NCBI GenBank assembly: GCA_036365455.1
Contig: JAWQUS010000020.1
Location: forward strand, 9,955,001-10,019,000
Length of the DNA stretch: 64,000 nt
Origin: Macrosoma leucophasiata
Lineage: Eukaryota > Arthropoda > Insecta > Lepidoptera > Hedylidae
Direction: 5' to 3'
The translations under genes and the position numbers were made by a program. A model generated the notes under the pieces. That model did no database searches. It had not been told where the DNA came from and saw only the letters and a list, made by a program, of their open reading frames with translations. This document shows, piece by piece, positions 12,401-24,444 of this stretch; the stretch's first letter is position 1; each line of letters opens with the position of its first letter.

Positions 12401-14160
12401 TAAAATGTTATTACATATTAGATAAAACTAGAATTTCACGAAAATATTACAGAACTGTGTATTATTACATATTCTCTGGTGCCAGTTAATAACGGTTGGT
12501 CCACTACAGGATTGACTACTACAGGCCAATAAGTAGTATGATACTATGTAGGTCGTTAATGATATCGCTATCTATCTCGCATAAAATAAAAATGTCCATA
12601 GGTACCATACGCTTTCTTCTTTCATTACCGATCAATTTACAGATTTTACAGTACAATATTACATCTATCGTGCTACTATACTTAGATACCTACCTATACC
12701 TACTTTACTCTAAAGGTACGTATTTACAGTGGTATTTACTGTACAAGTAGGTATTTAACATGTAAAACAGAATGTATTTACAGCTGTACCGCCTCTTTGC
12801 AAAAGCATTCGTTGCAAAGTCCTTTGATAAAATTATCGAAACGAAAAAAGGTAAGTACCAAAGTAAGCAGAGTATACAAATACTAAATGCTTAGATTAAG
12901 AAAAGTAAGTAGGTACCTATCCTCAAAGATGCCAAAGATGGCCATAGATGCGTTTGACATGTAGGATAGAGGTGTAAAATCAATAAATAATACGTAAATT
13001 CATAAAATCCATTAGTGAAAATCTATTATCTTAATAATGCACGCAAGAAAAACAAAATGCACAAAATATGAAAATATTGCCTCCATTCAACTTACACAGA
13101 GGTTCCCAAATGTTCCTAATATAGAAGAATATGGTTGCAATGCAGAGAGCTATATAAAGTGTTTTTGGTGTCTTTGTGGCCAACAAATAAGTAAAGATAA
13201 TTTGGTACCTAAGAGTCAAGTGCAAGGTAAAGCTGTAGGTAGAATTATGGAATTGTATTTCTAACCTATAAACGAATTAGATATGAAAATATGTAGCCTA
13301 TGTAATTGGGATATACCTACATGAAGAAATGCTTTCATAATACCTAAACTGCTATTCGTTTTGCGTAATAAATGGCAAGAAAGCAGATATAGGTAGGTAT
13401 AGAGAGATACTCAAAGCGCGAAGATTTTTCATGCGGATCAATCTTGTTTATTCCACCACGGCAGTTTTGGCTTTCCATTAGAGCAACAGTTATCGAGCTC
13501 AGAAGCGTAGACTTCATAACATATCTGTACTAATGTCCGGACCAGAATTGGTCATAATTTATAGTTCAGATGCAAAAGGTTTTCCGCCTCACGAGTAAGC
13601 AATGCAACCTTATCTTGAAGTAGATGTCTATTAGGTTTTTTATGTCAAAAGCTCTGGTCCAGGTTTCATCAAAAGGTCCGGTTTGGGCCAATCTGTTAGT
13701 CCGTAACCTGGCCTACCTAACTGCGCTACCTGACCTTCCTGATGGAAAGAAATCGCCGTCGCCTAAAACACCAAGTTACAGAATTTATCTACCCTTGTCA
13801 CACCGATGGCAGAATTACAATGACTCGAGGGCGTAGACACTACGGTATTGCCAAATCTATCTGCTGCCAAACGGTAGTGTTCAACGCTGTAGTATTGCCT
13901 TTCTGTCTGTACCTAATTATGTAGTCACAAACAGGTCACCGAGAAACTATTTTTAAGTTCCAAGAATACCAAAACCATCGCAATCATAGATTTATTAAAC
14001 TATTTATCACAGTAGTGTACGTAATAGTGTTAATTAATCTGAATTCCACAATTTAAATACTTATCGTTACTATCAATGTGAAATGTTTTTACATCATTCC
14101 ACCGAAAGAGTATCAGAAATTCAGTCCTGGCTCGCCGTATATTTTTGTAGTTTTAATTTG
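9415..14160. other. Long gene-free stretch
   Basis: AT-rich DNA with many TAGGTAGG/TACCTACC words (notably 11760-12120 and 12640-12740) and no coding frame that looks conserved. It holds a SINE-like repeat at 10003-10160, a fragment of the CTGGTGGTAG element at 10195-10295, a LINE-like 3' end at 10480-10560 (CGAAAGTATAAGGGTTCC, ACGGAACTCTAAAA), and another CTGGTGGTAG fragment at 13800-13930. Confidence 0.5.
10003..10160 (+). mobile_element. SINE-like repeat
   Basis: Contains GCATGGCCCAGCGGATGGAG, TCGGTTAAGCGATTCGGG and CCGTGCTTCGGAGGGCACGT. The terminal words match a SINE type I know from lepidopteran genomes. A related but distinct copy (GATCTACTCGGTTAAG, CCAGTAGTGGGAC) is at 55430-55550. 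Confidence 0.6.
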
Positions 14161-14300
14161 TAGAATCGTCTCAAAACGGCCGTTGTTTATTTCGCTATTT
14201 CGCTGGGACATCAGCGAGCGCAGAGGCCTCTCAGCTAAAATAGTGAGCGACTGATTTAATTTGGACACCTTTCTTACGTCCAAGGGTGCCACTTAGAATG
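14160..14300 (+). repeat. Dispersed repeat fragment
   Basis: The segment with CATCAGCGAGCGCAGAGGCC and GTGAGCGACTG resembles 3825-3915 (CATCGGCGAGCGCAGAAGGC). It lies just downstream of the ALKBH1 3' end. Class unknown. Confidence 0.4.
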
Positions 14301-14519
14301 TACAATATTTATTTTCATTTCAGTTATTACAAACCAACCTATGAGGCAACTGGTTCCATTGAAGAAACGTTTTTATGATTAATTCCTCCGCAACAGATCT
14401 TGTCAAAATAAAAAAAAACGTAGACAATTTGATTGTAAACAATGTATAACACTTTATTATAAAAAATAAATATCTATTTTTATACAAAACACTTTATATT
14501 ATTATGTTTAGTTCCTGGA

Positions 14520-17500
14520 TCATCCATCTTTTGCATTACATAAGCTACTTTGATTTTCATTTAATACTTGCCTTACATTAATGTTTATTCTAGACTCTAC
14601 TGCGTAACTATTAAATCTGCACCATTCTTTATCATCAATATTTTGGTTCATAAATCCAAATAATTGGTCATTCTTCTGCATTTTGAAATTTCCTTCATAA
14701 GCAGGTACATATGTCAAATCACTTGCATTCCATGGTTGAGTGAGTGCGGGTAATATTTTAGGAACAGCGTGAAAACAGAGCCTCGCTTCTTTGGACATAA
14801 CTACAATGTCGCCACTTTTTAATAAAATGGCTGACGGTTCTATGGACTTGTTATCGCCACCAATCAAGAATACTGCAGATTGGCCAAAACTGAAAAGAAA
14901 AGTAATATTGAGGTAATCATTGGCTGATATCAGCCACAAACAATTTGAAATCAATTGTTATATTTTTTATTTATTTATTTATTTAACTTTATTGCACAAA
15001 TACAATGTTGTACAAAAGGCGGACTTAATGCAACTAGAAGGCATTATCTACCAGTCAACCTTTGGGTAGAGTCGAAAACAACGTAATAATATTCTTAGGA
15101 GATCTTAAAAATAACAATCAGGGGAAATTACTATTTTTCTCGTGAGCTGATGACGGGTTAAAATATTTCTACTGGTAGAAAGGTTTCCAGTCAGGGGCGG
15201 CGCCGTCTCAGGGGGCGCCGCGGCGCTCTCTGAGACAGCTATGTGCATAGTCTTGGACCACCGTGGTCAGGCCTAGGGGACGCCAGGATTTCATTGCACG
15301 CGGGCGCTACACGAGCTAGAGCCGCCCCTGTTTCCAGTGTCGGAGTTCGAGGGCTTAGCAGTATGTGGCACCACCGCATCACCTGATCAATCAGCCGCCA
15401 AATGGTTGTATTCAGCATTATCGTGTTCAGGTTAGATGGTAATTTATGGGTCCCACTCGGAAATGGGTGGCAACGCATTTCCGAGTGGCAACATTTTGAT
15501 TGACCGCTAAATGGTAGTGTTCAGAGGTATCGTATTCCAGTAAGGCGGTAATGTGCGGCCCTGTAATTTTTGGCAAAGTGGCAGAGACAACAACATAGAC
15601 CTCAGGAGTGGCAATGCTTAAACACAGGTCTCTGTGTTGACGTAAATGTTCATTGGCTACAGTATTACCATGAATATGAACTGTATGCTTGTTTGCCACT
15701 ACATGGCATAAAAAAACCATAATAACATATATTTAATTAGGCACCTGAAGGAAAATAAAGGAGCTTCCAAATTAACTTCAGAGTGATCCGTATGTGCAGA
15801 TAGAGTTGTACCCCTGTGATAATAATTCACAATGGCCGCTTCTGCCCTGAACTTGGTATATCCCAGGTATGTGGCCACAACATCACAAAGTTCAGCTAAA
15901 TCCTCAGGAAAAGTCGATTTATTTTCTTCACTATATACCTTTAAATTAAAAATTATATATGTATATTACAATAAACATAGTACTCCATAATATAGAAACA
16001 TCATGCAGATTATATTTACATTATTGATAAAGCTAGTACATAAAGGAAAAATTATAATGATAGTAAAATATGTCCAGAATACATATAAGTAACAGTAGGT
16101 ACCTATACAAAGTACCAACAAATTCACTACATATAGTAGAACAAAAAATTAAAAGTGGGCAAGCCAAACCAACATATTTCATTTTTGTGTATTAAGTGAT
16201 ACTGTTTATTATTGTGAAAAAAATCTACAAATGGCCAAGGTGTTAGGCATAATTCGTATGCAGTGTGTATATTAATATATAGGTACTTCTCTCTCCATTC
16301 TATAAGTTCAACCGTCTATTTATCTATATTTTTATTTATTTACAGACTGGAGAGTAGAGGGCATCAGTCAGAGCCTTCTTCTGAGGTCCATGCAAACTAC
16401 TAAATTAAAAGAAAACAATGTTCATGATTTTACTCAACACAGTAACAAAACAGCTTTTATAGTTCAAGACAGTAGATAAAAGACCAAAATAAATACTAAA
16501 TCAATTGTGGTTTTTGTTTAATATGAATTGATTGATTTTGTTCAATAAATCCATGACTATTGTTTTATTTCAATTAATCAGTATACATATTTTACATATT
16601 ATGTTGGGGAAAAAGTTACTTCGCATTTTTTAAGATAATTCAAAACATTTTTTAATATAGTTTATTATACCCTTTTGCCATCTTGTAGGTAGGGACATGA
16701 TCCCATTGCTATAAAAATTTTGGAATTCTCATCAAAATACCGCGACAAGTGGATTTGGCAGTCCTCTCGTGATGTTAACCTAACATTGCATAAATAATTC
16801 TGAAGAGACCGAAACAGGTGGAAATCTGAAGGTGCAAGGCCAGGACTATAAGGCGGATGCATTAACACCTCCCAGCCACTCCCTTAATTTTTGCTGAGTG
16901 GCTATAGATGTGTGAGGTCTAGCGTTATCATGATGAAACACCACACCCCTTCTGTTGATCAATTCCGGCCGCTTTCTCTCAACTTCTTGCTTTAATCTCA
17001 TCAGTTGTTCGAAGTAGAGTTCAGAATCGATATAGTCCTGCCTGGTGGTAATAGCTCATAATGAATAATGCCCTTCCAATCCCACCACACACACAACATC
17101 ACCTTATTGCGAGTTTACCCGGGTTTCGCCACAGTCTGTGAAGCCTGACCGGCCTTTGACCACGACCTTTTTCGCACGTTCTTGTCGTACGTGATCCACT
17201 TTTCATCACCAGTTATCAGCTTCTTCAAAAATGATTCGGTTTCATTACGTCGTAATAAAGAATCACAAATGAGTACACGGTTCATTAGGTTTCTTTCAGT
17301 GAGCTCGTGAGGTACCCAAATATCGAGCTTTTTTTTGTACCCAGCTTTTTTCAAATGCGCCAAAACTGTTTTGTGATCAATTCTCAGTTCTTCAGCTACG
17401 TCGTAACTACAGATATGTCGATCTTGCTCCACTTTTTCAAAAATGGCATCCATTTTAATAGGGCGACCAGAGCGAGGTGCATCCTTGACATCAAAATTTC

Positions 17501-20500
17501 CGGATTGAAAACGCTTAAACCAAATTTGTGCTACTCTCACAGACACTGCACTAGGAACATCGCAAATTTTTTTCGCGGCTTGCGTTGCATTTTTACCTTT
17601 TTTGTAGTAAAATTTTAAAATGTATCGAATTTCTTCATTAGATTCACCCATCTTGACAGTACGAAAAACAAATGATAATCACACATTTGCCTAATTTGAA
17701 TTTGTAATTATGTTCTTTAAAATTTTAACTTTCAATTATACCAAAACCAGCCAGATACAAATACTACAGCCAAAGAGATTTTATTACAAGTTCATACATA
17801 CTATAAGGCGAAAATACTTTTTCCCCAACCTATTATTAACAAAATGAATAATAAATCAGAATATTAACATTTTACTTTTGTGTCCCAGTTATGATGGTAG
17901 CCCAATGTGGTCCACCGCAGTTTCTTCTGCAGACATCTGTCACATTGGCCACTTGTAAAACATTCCAACCACCAATCATCCAAGTCCATTTCAATATCAA
18001 TATTCTTTTTATTTGGTTTTCGTGGATAAACTTCCAAACATCTTCTGATCCAGTACCTCTGTCCCAAGCTTGTAAATGGATTACTTATTAGAATCAATCC
18101 TGGATGCTCTTTGAGTGAGTATATTTTCCATTCTGAAAGTTTCTTCAATCCAAATTGTTCTGTCCGGAGATCAACTGCACTGTCGAAGTGGACACTCTCA
18201 ATCTGAAAAATACCAATTAATATCTACCAGTTTAAAAAGTAAACATTCCACAGTTGGGTAATGGACTACTATCACAGGATTAACTAGGATAGGTATATTT
18301 TTATGCCATGTTCATCTGTGAATGATTGTACAGCAAGACAATGCTGCTGGCCTGTCTCTTAAAAGACCATCAAATGACTTTGACCTACAATTATTTAAGA
18401 ATTGAAAAAGTTATGCATATTGGGGTACAAAATCTTCAGACCTGTCATTATCTATCTTAATATATATAAATCTCGTGTCACAATGTTTGTCCTCGATGGA
18501 CTCCTAAACCACTTAACCGATTATAATAAAATTCGCACACCATGTGCAGTTCGATCCAACTTGAGAGATAGGATAGCTTACATTACGCTATGACTAATAG
18601 GAGCAGACCAGCGCGGGCGAAGCCGGGGCGGGCCGCTAGTACTTATATAATAAAGAGAAAACATGTGTTTTATATGTATGTTTGTAACATATTAACACAC
18701 AAAAACTACTAGACTGATTTCAAAAATTATTTCACCATAAGAAAGCTGCATCTACACTGATAGGTTATGCTATGTATAGGCTAGATGTAGGCTATACAAA
18801 GTGTAACAGGATTAAATGTACAACCTGGAACTACTTTGTTCAGAACCAATAACCGAATCGAATTTAGGCATTTTTAATATAAGTAACTTTTTGTCCCAAA
18901 ATTTATTATGTATGTATGTATCTTCACGCCAGGTCCCTAACGGGGTAGGCAGAGAGTGTAGAGCGCCAGACATCCCGGTTCTGACAAACCTCTCGTGCCT
19001 CGTCTACCTTCATCATTCTCTTCATACATGCACGCCGATTCCTAAGACTTTTGACCCCACCATCAGACAGAACTCGACCTATTTGGTCATGGTAGGTCAG
19101 CCTTGGTCTTCCTGGGCCTCTGCAACCATCCACATTCGCATTGTACATCTGTTTAGTCATTCGCTCATTCGACATTCTTTCTATATGCCCAAACCATCGG
19201 AGCATGCCTTTTTTCATTTTTACACCGATACTATCATTCACACAAAGTCTCTTTCTTACATCTTCATTACGAACGCGATCGGTGAGTGATACACCGCAGA
19301 TCTTGCGCAAAGATCTCATCTCGACCGCGTTCAACTTACTTTCATGCTCTTTCCTGCATACCCAGCTCTAAAATTTATTACAATTAAGGAAATAACGGTA
19401 ACCCATTTAGTGAACCGTCAATACAAAAAAAGTGAGATGATAACATCTATTCAAAATAAATGCTAGTCTTAACAAGTTTATTAGAAGTCATTGAGACATG
19501 AAAATTATTAGTAATCATTTGAGAAATTAATATAGTGAAAATGAATCTTATTACTAGCGAGTGTTACATCTACTACTACATCACATTGCGACAGTGTACG
19601 ACTGAGAGTTGGTTTGTATTTTATGTGCACTCGTAGGTAGTGGCAGGGAAAGTATGCAACCTATTCGTACAAATTGAGGACAACTTGTTTCTTAAGTAAA
19701 AAATATTAAATACTGATACACAGAATTTTAGTTCACGTATTACGATTATAAATCGCTTTTCTAATCAAGGTGTTTAAGAGTGTGCATTATTCCCGTTACA
19801 TGTTGTATAACATTCATTGCACCTGGGGCGAGCCGCTAGTACCTGATATGGTTATGCACATCTACTGCAGCTCTACGACAAGAATGCCATTAGACTAGAA
19901 CACTTTTCAGAAGGAAACAATAAATCATCAGTCAATAAAAAAAAATTTTTTTTTCCCCTTTTATCTGCCATCGGCCATAAGCCATAACCAGATTTGATCT
20001 TTGTTTGGGTTAACTTCAGTGTCATTTCAGCAAATGACACCAAAACATTATAAAGAAACTATTTGTGAGCAATTTCTGTAAGCATCTATTTTCTGAGATG
20101 CAAATCAAATAATATATATGCCATCTCTTGAGGCGACTGATTCTGTTAAGACTGTAGAAGGTTCTTGGCTAGTTGGTATGTGTGTCCATTTAGCCTTTCT
20201 TTATATTTTTGCCTCAATCTGCTGACTTCTTCTTTTACAGTTGGCATTTCAAGGTGTTCATGGATTACAGAATTCCGGACAAACCAAGGAGAGTTAGAGA
20301 TATTTCTCAGTTTTATGTTTTGATATCTCTCTAGAATTTCTATGTTGGATTAAAAAAAATGTACTGAATTACCTACAACTTATGTAAGGGTAAGGTATGT
20401 AGGTCAAGAATCTTAAGAATCTGAGTGCATGTAGAAGAAACACAGGTGTGTCAGATCAGGGATATCTGGCACTCCACTCTCTGCCTACCTTGTAAAAAAC

Positions 20501-20662
20501 TTGGCATGAGGATATATAGATACCTATTAAATTTACGACACTTACCTTGTCTTTGTCAACATGATCCAAAGTTATTACATTTTCATAAGACGGTTTTGGT
20601 TTATTTGCCTTGTAATATTTAAATGTCTTCATAAAATTATCTTCAGGTTCATTCCCTTTCAT
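14520..20662 (-). CDS. ALKBH1: ALKBH1, Fe(II)/2-oxoglutarate nucleic acid dioxygenase (4 exons)
   Basis: Exons 20662-20546, 18202-17876, 15938-15745 and 14889-14520 join in phase at GT-AG borders and give about 335 residues; the human protein has 389. The family removes methyl groups from nucleic acids, for example tRNA m1A, and makes mitochondrial f5C34, using 2-oxoglutarate and iron. Visible motifs: [13 protein letters not shown] at the end of exon 2; the iron ligands H-T-D (about residues 197-199) in [20 protein letters not shown] across the exon 3/4 junction; SGDIVVMS; the distal iron ligand H (about 253) in CFHAVPK; and the 2-oxoglutarate-binding Arg pair in RININVR (about 313-319). The start is the only upstream Met in exon 1 ([10 protein letters not shown]). 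All catalytic residues are present, so it looks functional. Introns 2 and 3 are filled with transposons. It is divergent from NAA38. Confidence 0.93.
14958..15080 (-). repeat. Dispersed repeat (AACTTTATTGCAC type)
   Basis: A TTTA-repeat tail is followed by AACTTTATTGCACAAATACA, ATGCAACTAGAAGGCATT and CAACCTTTGGGTAGAG. The same order of words (AACTTTAATGCACTGAAATA, AATGCCACTAGGTATTCT, CAACGTTTGGGTAG) occurs at 43610-43715. Probably the 3' end of a LINE. It lies in ALKBH1 intron 3. Confidence 0.6.
15172..15715 (-). mobile_element. CTGGTGGTAG-family element, interrupted by a hAT-like MITE
   Basis: It starts TA^CTGGTAG at 15170-15172. After the nested insertion it continues with TTCGAGGGC and GGCACCACCGCATCACCTGA, and ends with the inner block CTTGTTTGCCAC. 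It lies in ALKBH1 intron 3. The region 15470-15640 includes a second diverged unit. Confidence 0.65.
15192..15330. mobile_element. 139-bp hAT-like MITE with an 8-bp target duplication
   Basis: The ends are CAGGGGCGGC at 15192 and GCCGCCCCTG ending at 15330, flanked by TTTCCAGT on both sides (15184-15191 and 15331-15338). A CAGGGGCGG-type end with an 8-bp duplication is the classic hAT pattern. The interior is GC-rich with GGGGGCGCCGCGGCGC. It is nested in an older element, so it is the younger insertion. Confidence 0.9.
16602..17830 (-). mobile_element. mariner transposon with a decayed transposase
   Basis: About 1229 bp, flanked by TA at 16600-16601 and 17831-17832. The ends share GTTGGGGAAAAAGT as inverted repeats. 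The transposase reads on the minus strand: an N-terminal helix-turn-helix part (17651-17115, start [20 protein letters not shown]) with the catalytic GDEKW motif, then out-of-frame remnants with HHDNARPHT (about 16905-16940) and LAPSDFHLF (about 16810-16840). At least one frameshift or stop breaks the gene near 17110, so it cannot encode an active enzyme. It resembles the mariner group with a D,D34D triad. It is inserted in ALKBH1 intron 2. Confidence 0.92.
18455..18639 (+). mobile_element. Short Helitron-like element
   Basis: Begins A^TC, contains AAATCTCGTGTCACAATGTT and CCACTTAACCGATTATAAT, and ends with a GC-rich hairpin followed by CTAG^T. About 185 bp, non-autonomous. In ALKBH1 intron 1. 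Confidence 0.65.
18794..19807 (+). mobile_element. MITE with ACAACGTGTAACAGG-type ends, interrupted by a LINE
   Basis: The ends ATACAAAGTGTAACAGGATT and, inverted, GCATTATTCCCGTTACATGT match those of copies at 46644-47195 and 32308-32803. Without the LINE it is about 540 bp. Internal shared words include AACCGAATCGA, GCTAGTCTTAACAAGTTTATTAG and CAAATTGAGGACAACTTG. No coding capacity. Confidence 0.75.
18909..19369 (-). mobile_element. 5'-truncated LINE inserted in the MITE
   Basis: A 461-bp fragment flanked by an 11-bp duplication, AAAATTTATTA (18898-18908 and 19370-19380). Its TATG repeat at the left end is the 3' tail on the minus strand. An open frame of 136 codons encodes the C-terminal part of a non-LTR reverse transcriptase protein; recognisable words are [20 protein letters not shown] and [15 protein letters not shown]. 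Related pieces are at 20405-20510, 47985-48085, 52090-52432 and 60625-60680. Confidence 0.85.
20405..20510 (+). mobile_element. LINE 3'-end fragment
   Basis: A short stretch with GTGTCAGATCAGGGATATCT and GGCACTCCACTCTCTGCCTA, homologous to the 3' region of the LINE at 18909-19369. It ends roughly 40 bp from the ALKBH1 exon 1 donor. Confidence 0.55.
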
Positions 20663-21137
20663 TTTTCAAAGAAAAAAATAAATTATTATCTGCAAGTCTG
20701 AAACTGAAAGAAAGTACTGTTTTCATAGGGCAGGTTGATTAGGTTGATAATTAAATTTTAACACGCTAAGATGACAGGTGGATGACAGTTAAATTACATT
20801 CTTTGCATTGTTTTAGATTTTTTTTTATTTCCAAGAGGATTGGATTATGGGTTTTTTGGGCAAAGGGATTACATACAAGGGATTGCAATGAGCTGAGAGA
20901 ATCATCAGAAAAAATTAAGGAGAAGGGCAGTTTACACATCAGTATATATTTTACGGCTTCAAGTATCCCAGTACATTCTCCGGAGAATACAGAAGTCTCA
21001 GGAGGATATTTAATTTTTTGAACAATATTGTACTCAACATGATATATGCCGATGCCGATACCCGAACTTTTAATTCGATTCCGCGTTTGACATAGGCTAC
21101 TGTCACTTTGTAAAATAATGATACCACATTTAACCTA

Positions 21138-22904
21138 ATAGTGATGGACCCAATAATCGGTAAAGAATCGCGATTTTGTGTTTATGTAATTATAATATTG
21201 GTGTACCAATTTAAAAATAAACGATCGATTTTATTCAAATAAATATATAATTATTCACTATAATTATTTATTAGTGACCATTGCATTATTAAATAACATA
21301 TAATGTTTTCTTTCAATTATATTAAAAACAACACTTATAAGAAAAGAGCCCAGATAGATCGTTTTCTGTATTGGCAGCCCGCGCGGGCTCGTGCAGCCAC
21401 CGCCGTTTTGTTTTTCTTGTCATTCAGCTTCATTCTCCCAGTCTGATTGCACGGGTGTCTTGTTTCATTGCGGTATTTTGTTATTCTGTTGAGTTTTTGA
21501 TAAGTTTTGTTACGTTGTGTTTGTTATTACGTTTTTTGTGAACGTCGAGAGTATTTATTTGTTTTGGTTTGCCACCAAAATGAATCCTCAGCCAAGTACA
21601 TCACAAAAAGACGTGGAAACATTGTCCCCAAACAAAAAACGTCCACGGAAAGCTTTTACTGTTACTGAAAAGGTAATGATCCCCAACGCCTACAAGTACG
21701 TGAAAAACGAAACTTCTGCGCAATTGGAGGTCTTCGAAGTTGTGAAGGAAATTGAATATATTAGCAAAGTTGCTGATATATTGGGAATAACCACACGTTC
21801 TGTTCGCAACGTTTTGAAGGAATCAAATGAAGGTGCGCCGCCAACTCCTAAAAAAACTAAGTAGTTTAAAAAAACATGGGTGGACAAGAAAGTGACATCA
21901 TCTCGGCAAGCATTTTTGGATGGACTGCCCACTGGATTAAAAAATCCATCAGGCAAAGGCAAGCGTCTCATAATTAGCCATATAGGAAGTGAAGAAGGCT
22001 TCTTGGAAAAAGGGCTCATGATATTTGAAGCTAAAAAAACTTGTGAAGATTACCACGATGAGATGAATGCTGCTTGTTTTGAGGAGTGGTTCGCTGCAGT
22101 CTTACCAAAATTAAGACCAAACTCAATTATTGTGGTGATGGATAATGCACCTTACCATTCCCAAAAATTGGAAACGACACCGAAAATGAGCTGAAAAAAA
22201 ACTGCCATTCAAGACTGGCTTTCAAATAAGAATATCAATTACGAACCAGACATAGTTAAAGCTACTCTTTTAGAACTAATTCCACATAACGAGTCCTTTA
22301 ATAAGTACGCTGTAGACGAAATGGCAGCTCAACATGGGATCACAGTTTTAAGACTACCCCTTACCACTGCGAGCTGAACCCCATCGAATTAATATGGGCG
22401 CAGGTAAAGGGGCATGTAGCCCAAAATAATAAAACCTTCAAATTAACAGACGTGAGAAATTTGTTTGAGAAATGCATTCAAAAAATTACGGCTACCGAAT
22501 GGTCTAAATGCGTATCCCATGTTGTAAAAGAAGAGGAAAAAATAAGTAGGCTAGAGATATATTAATTGACAACATAACAGACACATTTATAATCAATGTT
22601 ACAGACAGTGATTACGAGAGCGATGACGATTTATAAAATAAAACATATCATGATACACCTACTTGTTTTATTTTTCATGTTCCTGCATCATCAGTAGTAC
22701 AATTAGTAAAGAAATTTCTCTGATCCATAATTAACAGTCATATAAATTATTCCGAAGATATATATCGATTCCATTCAGAAATATTAAATTGTCTGATATA
22801 ATTAGTTTCGATTCAAGTACTAGTTGTTAATAATATTATAAACGATTTGAATCGATTCCGAAATATTTCATTTCCGTATCGATTAATTTCGCAACGTCAC
22901 TATT
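21138..22904 (+). mobile_element. Tc1/mariner-superfamily transposon with long D-to-E spacing (Sailor/DD82E-like), decayed
   Basis: The ends are inverted: ATAGTGATGG after TA at 21136-21137, and the complement of AATAGTGACG before TA at 22905-22906. The transposase starts at 21580 (MNPQPSTSQKD) and has a helix-turn-helix (VADILGITTRSVRNVL). After a stop at about 21862 the frame resumes with VDKKVTSS. VVMDNAPYHS (about 22132-22161) holds the second catalytic Asp. CELNPIELIWAQVKG (about 22366-22412) holds the Glu. About 81 residues lie between these two acids if the broken frames are aligned, much longer than the usual 34-41. This points to the group I know as Sailor (DD82E). In-frame stops and a single-base frameshift near 22358 disable it. 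Confidence 0.8.
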
Positions 22905-22906
22905 TA

Positions 22907-23232
22907 GCAGTTGTCATTACGTTGCATCACTGAAAATGTCAAGTCGGGCATCGAATTAAAATTCCGACCATAAGCATCCATCCCTACTTCCCCGCTCTCC
23001 CCTTTGTCTTTTCTCTGATATTATGACAGTCAATCAATGTCAATTTTACTTTTTTTTTTTGTTTTGTCTATAGTCAAATTGGTCAAAGTTTGTTTTGTTG
23101 AATGGTAGATTTGTTGTGGTCTCTGTATTATTTAATTTCCTAATTTGTTGTTTCATTCATAATTATAAAATCTGATAACTAGTCAACTATTTTACGCACT
23201 AAATGTACATTTAGTTGTATTTTGTGCCTAAT
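22907..23232 (+). promoter_or_regulatory. Putative promoter region upstream of NAA38
   Basis: An AT-rich stretch between the transposon end and the NAA38 start codon; it must contain the 5' leader and core promoter of NAA38. I see no reliable TATA box or initiator. The transposon at 21138-22904 separates this region from the ALKBH1 start, so any former shared promoter would now be split. Confidence 0.35.
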
Positions 23233-24346
23233 ATGTCCAGTTCCACCGTGCAGACAATTGAAGATCCGAAGGTAAAAAATTAAATGTATTCATTAAAATT
23301 ATTAATAAAATAAAATAAATGTTATCAATTTATAGATAGCACGATAGCTGTCCAACTAAAATGTGTTGTGATTTCAATATTGTGTTTTTCAGGTCATCGA
23401 AGAATTAGATGGAAAAGCGAAACTCCGAAAATGGCTAAATATGAATTTTCGAATTGAAATGACTGACGGAAGAGTCCTCATTGGAGTATTTTTATGTACC
23501 GATAGAGATGCAAATGTGATTTTAGGTAAGTTTACTTTGAACGAAATATTCCTGTAATGAAAAGAATGTAGGATTTTACCTACAATGAAAAATGTGTTCA
23601 ATTGTTGCCTGTTAGAAATAAATAAATAAAAAAAACTTACAATCATGATGTATACCCTTCACCCCGAAAACTAGAGATGATAATAATCCATTGCATTATC
23701 TAACTCTGCACGAGGTCAAAGCTGTTTGTAACTACATAAACTAAACACTATCATTTAACCCATCAGCCCACAAAAAAAATGTGATAATTGATTTCAATAG
23801 TTCATTTGCCGCCGGCGGTCTCTTGTCTTGATGGTTTATGCTTGATTCTTAGTTGCAGCTAGACTGCGGATTTAAGTATATATATCTTAGGCTTCATGAC
23901 TGGAGTTTTACCACCAGTAATATTAAAACATTGCATTTGATTTTAACATTATTGTGTTGGCTCCAAAACAAAATGTCTTCTGTTCTTCTGTACCTAGTTT
24001 ATGGATATAAGTAATAGTTTCTTCTTAACTGGCGATCCTCAGAAAAAAAGTATCTGACATCTAGTTACTAGTTCAACTATAGTTTCGCATTTACTTAGAG
24101 ACAACCTAATATTTCCACTGTAATACTATATTCCGATCTAAATTTATTATAATTTATTGTGAATTTGAACTGTCATAATTAAATGTGTATAATTTTGTAG
24201 GAGCATGTTCAGAATATCTGAAAAGTAGTGAAGGTGAAACAGAAGAACCCCGTGTTCTTGGCTTGGTCATGGTGCCTGGACGTCATATTGTATCAATACA
24301 AATTGATGACACATCTCCACCACAAAAGTACTATTATGATGAATAA
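23233..24346 (+). CDS. NAA38: NAA38 (LSMD1), NatC auxiliary subunit, 3 exons
   Basis: Exons 23233-23271, 23393-23525 and 24201-24346 join in phase at GT-AG borders to give 105 residues; the human protein has 125. It is an Sm-like fold protein and a subunit of the NatC N-terminal acetyltransferase (with Naa30 and Naa35). NatC acetylates nascent proteins starting with Met plus a hydrophobic residue. Exon 2 carries the Sm1 signature ([20 protein letters not shown]) and exon 3 the Sm2 part ([20 protein letters not shown]). The start [12 protein letters not shown] is the first ATG in exon 1. AATAAA near 24423 is a candidate polyA signal. The stop lies 98 bp from the THADA stop on the other strand, so the 3' ends may overlap. 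Confidence 0.93.
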
Positions 24347-24444
24347 ATTGATACATATATATTATATTATTATGAATATTATCTTTAGTTTTATAACAAG
24401 TTTGAAGGTAAGCCAAAAAAGATAAATAAAAATTAATTTATTGA

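Noticed and set aside
13031..13264. Overlapping open frames on both strands
   Set aside because: Short, unrelated to any family I recognise, and in DNA with no splice signals or conservation cues.
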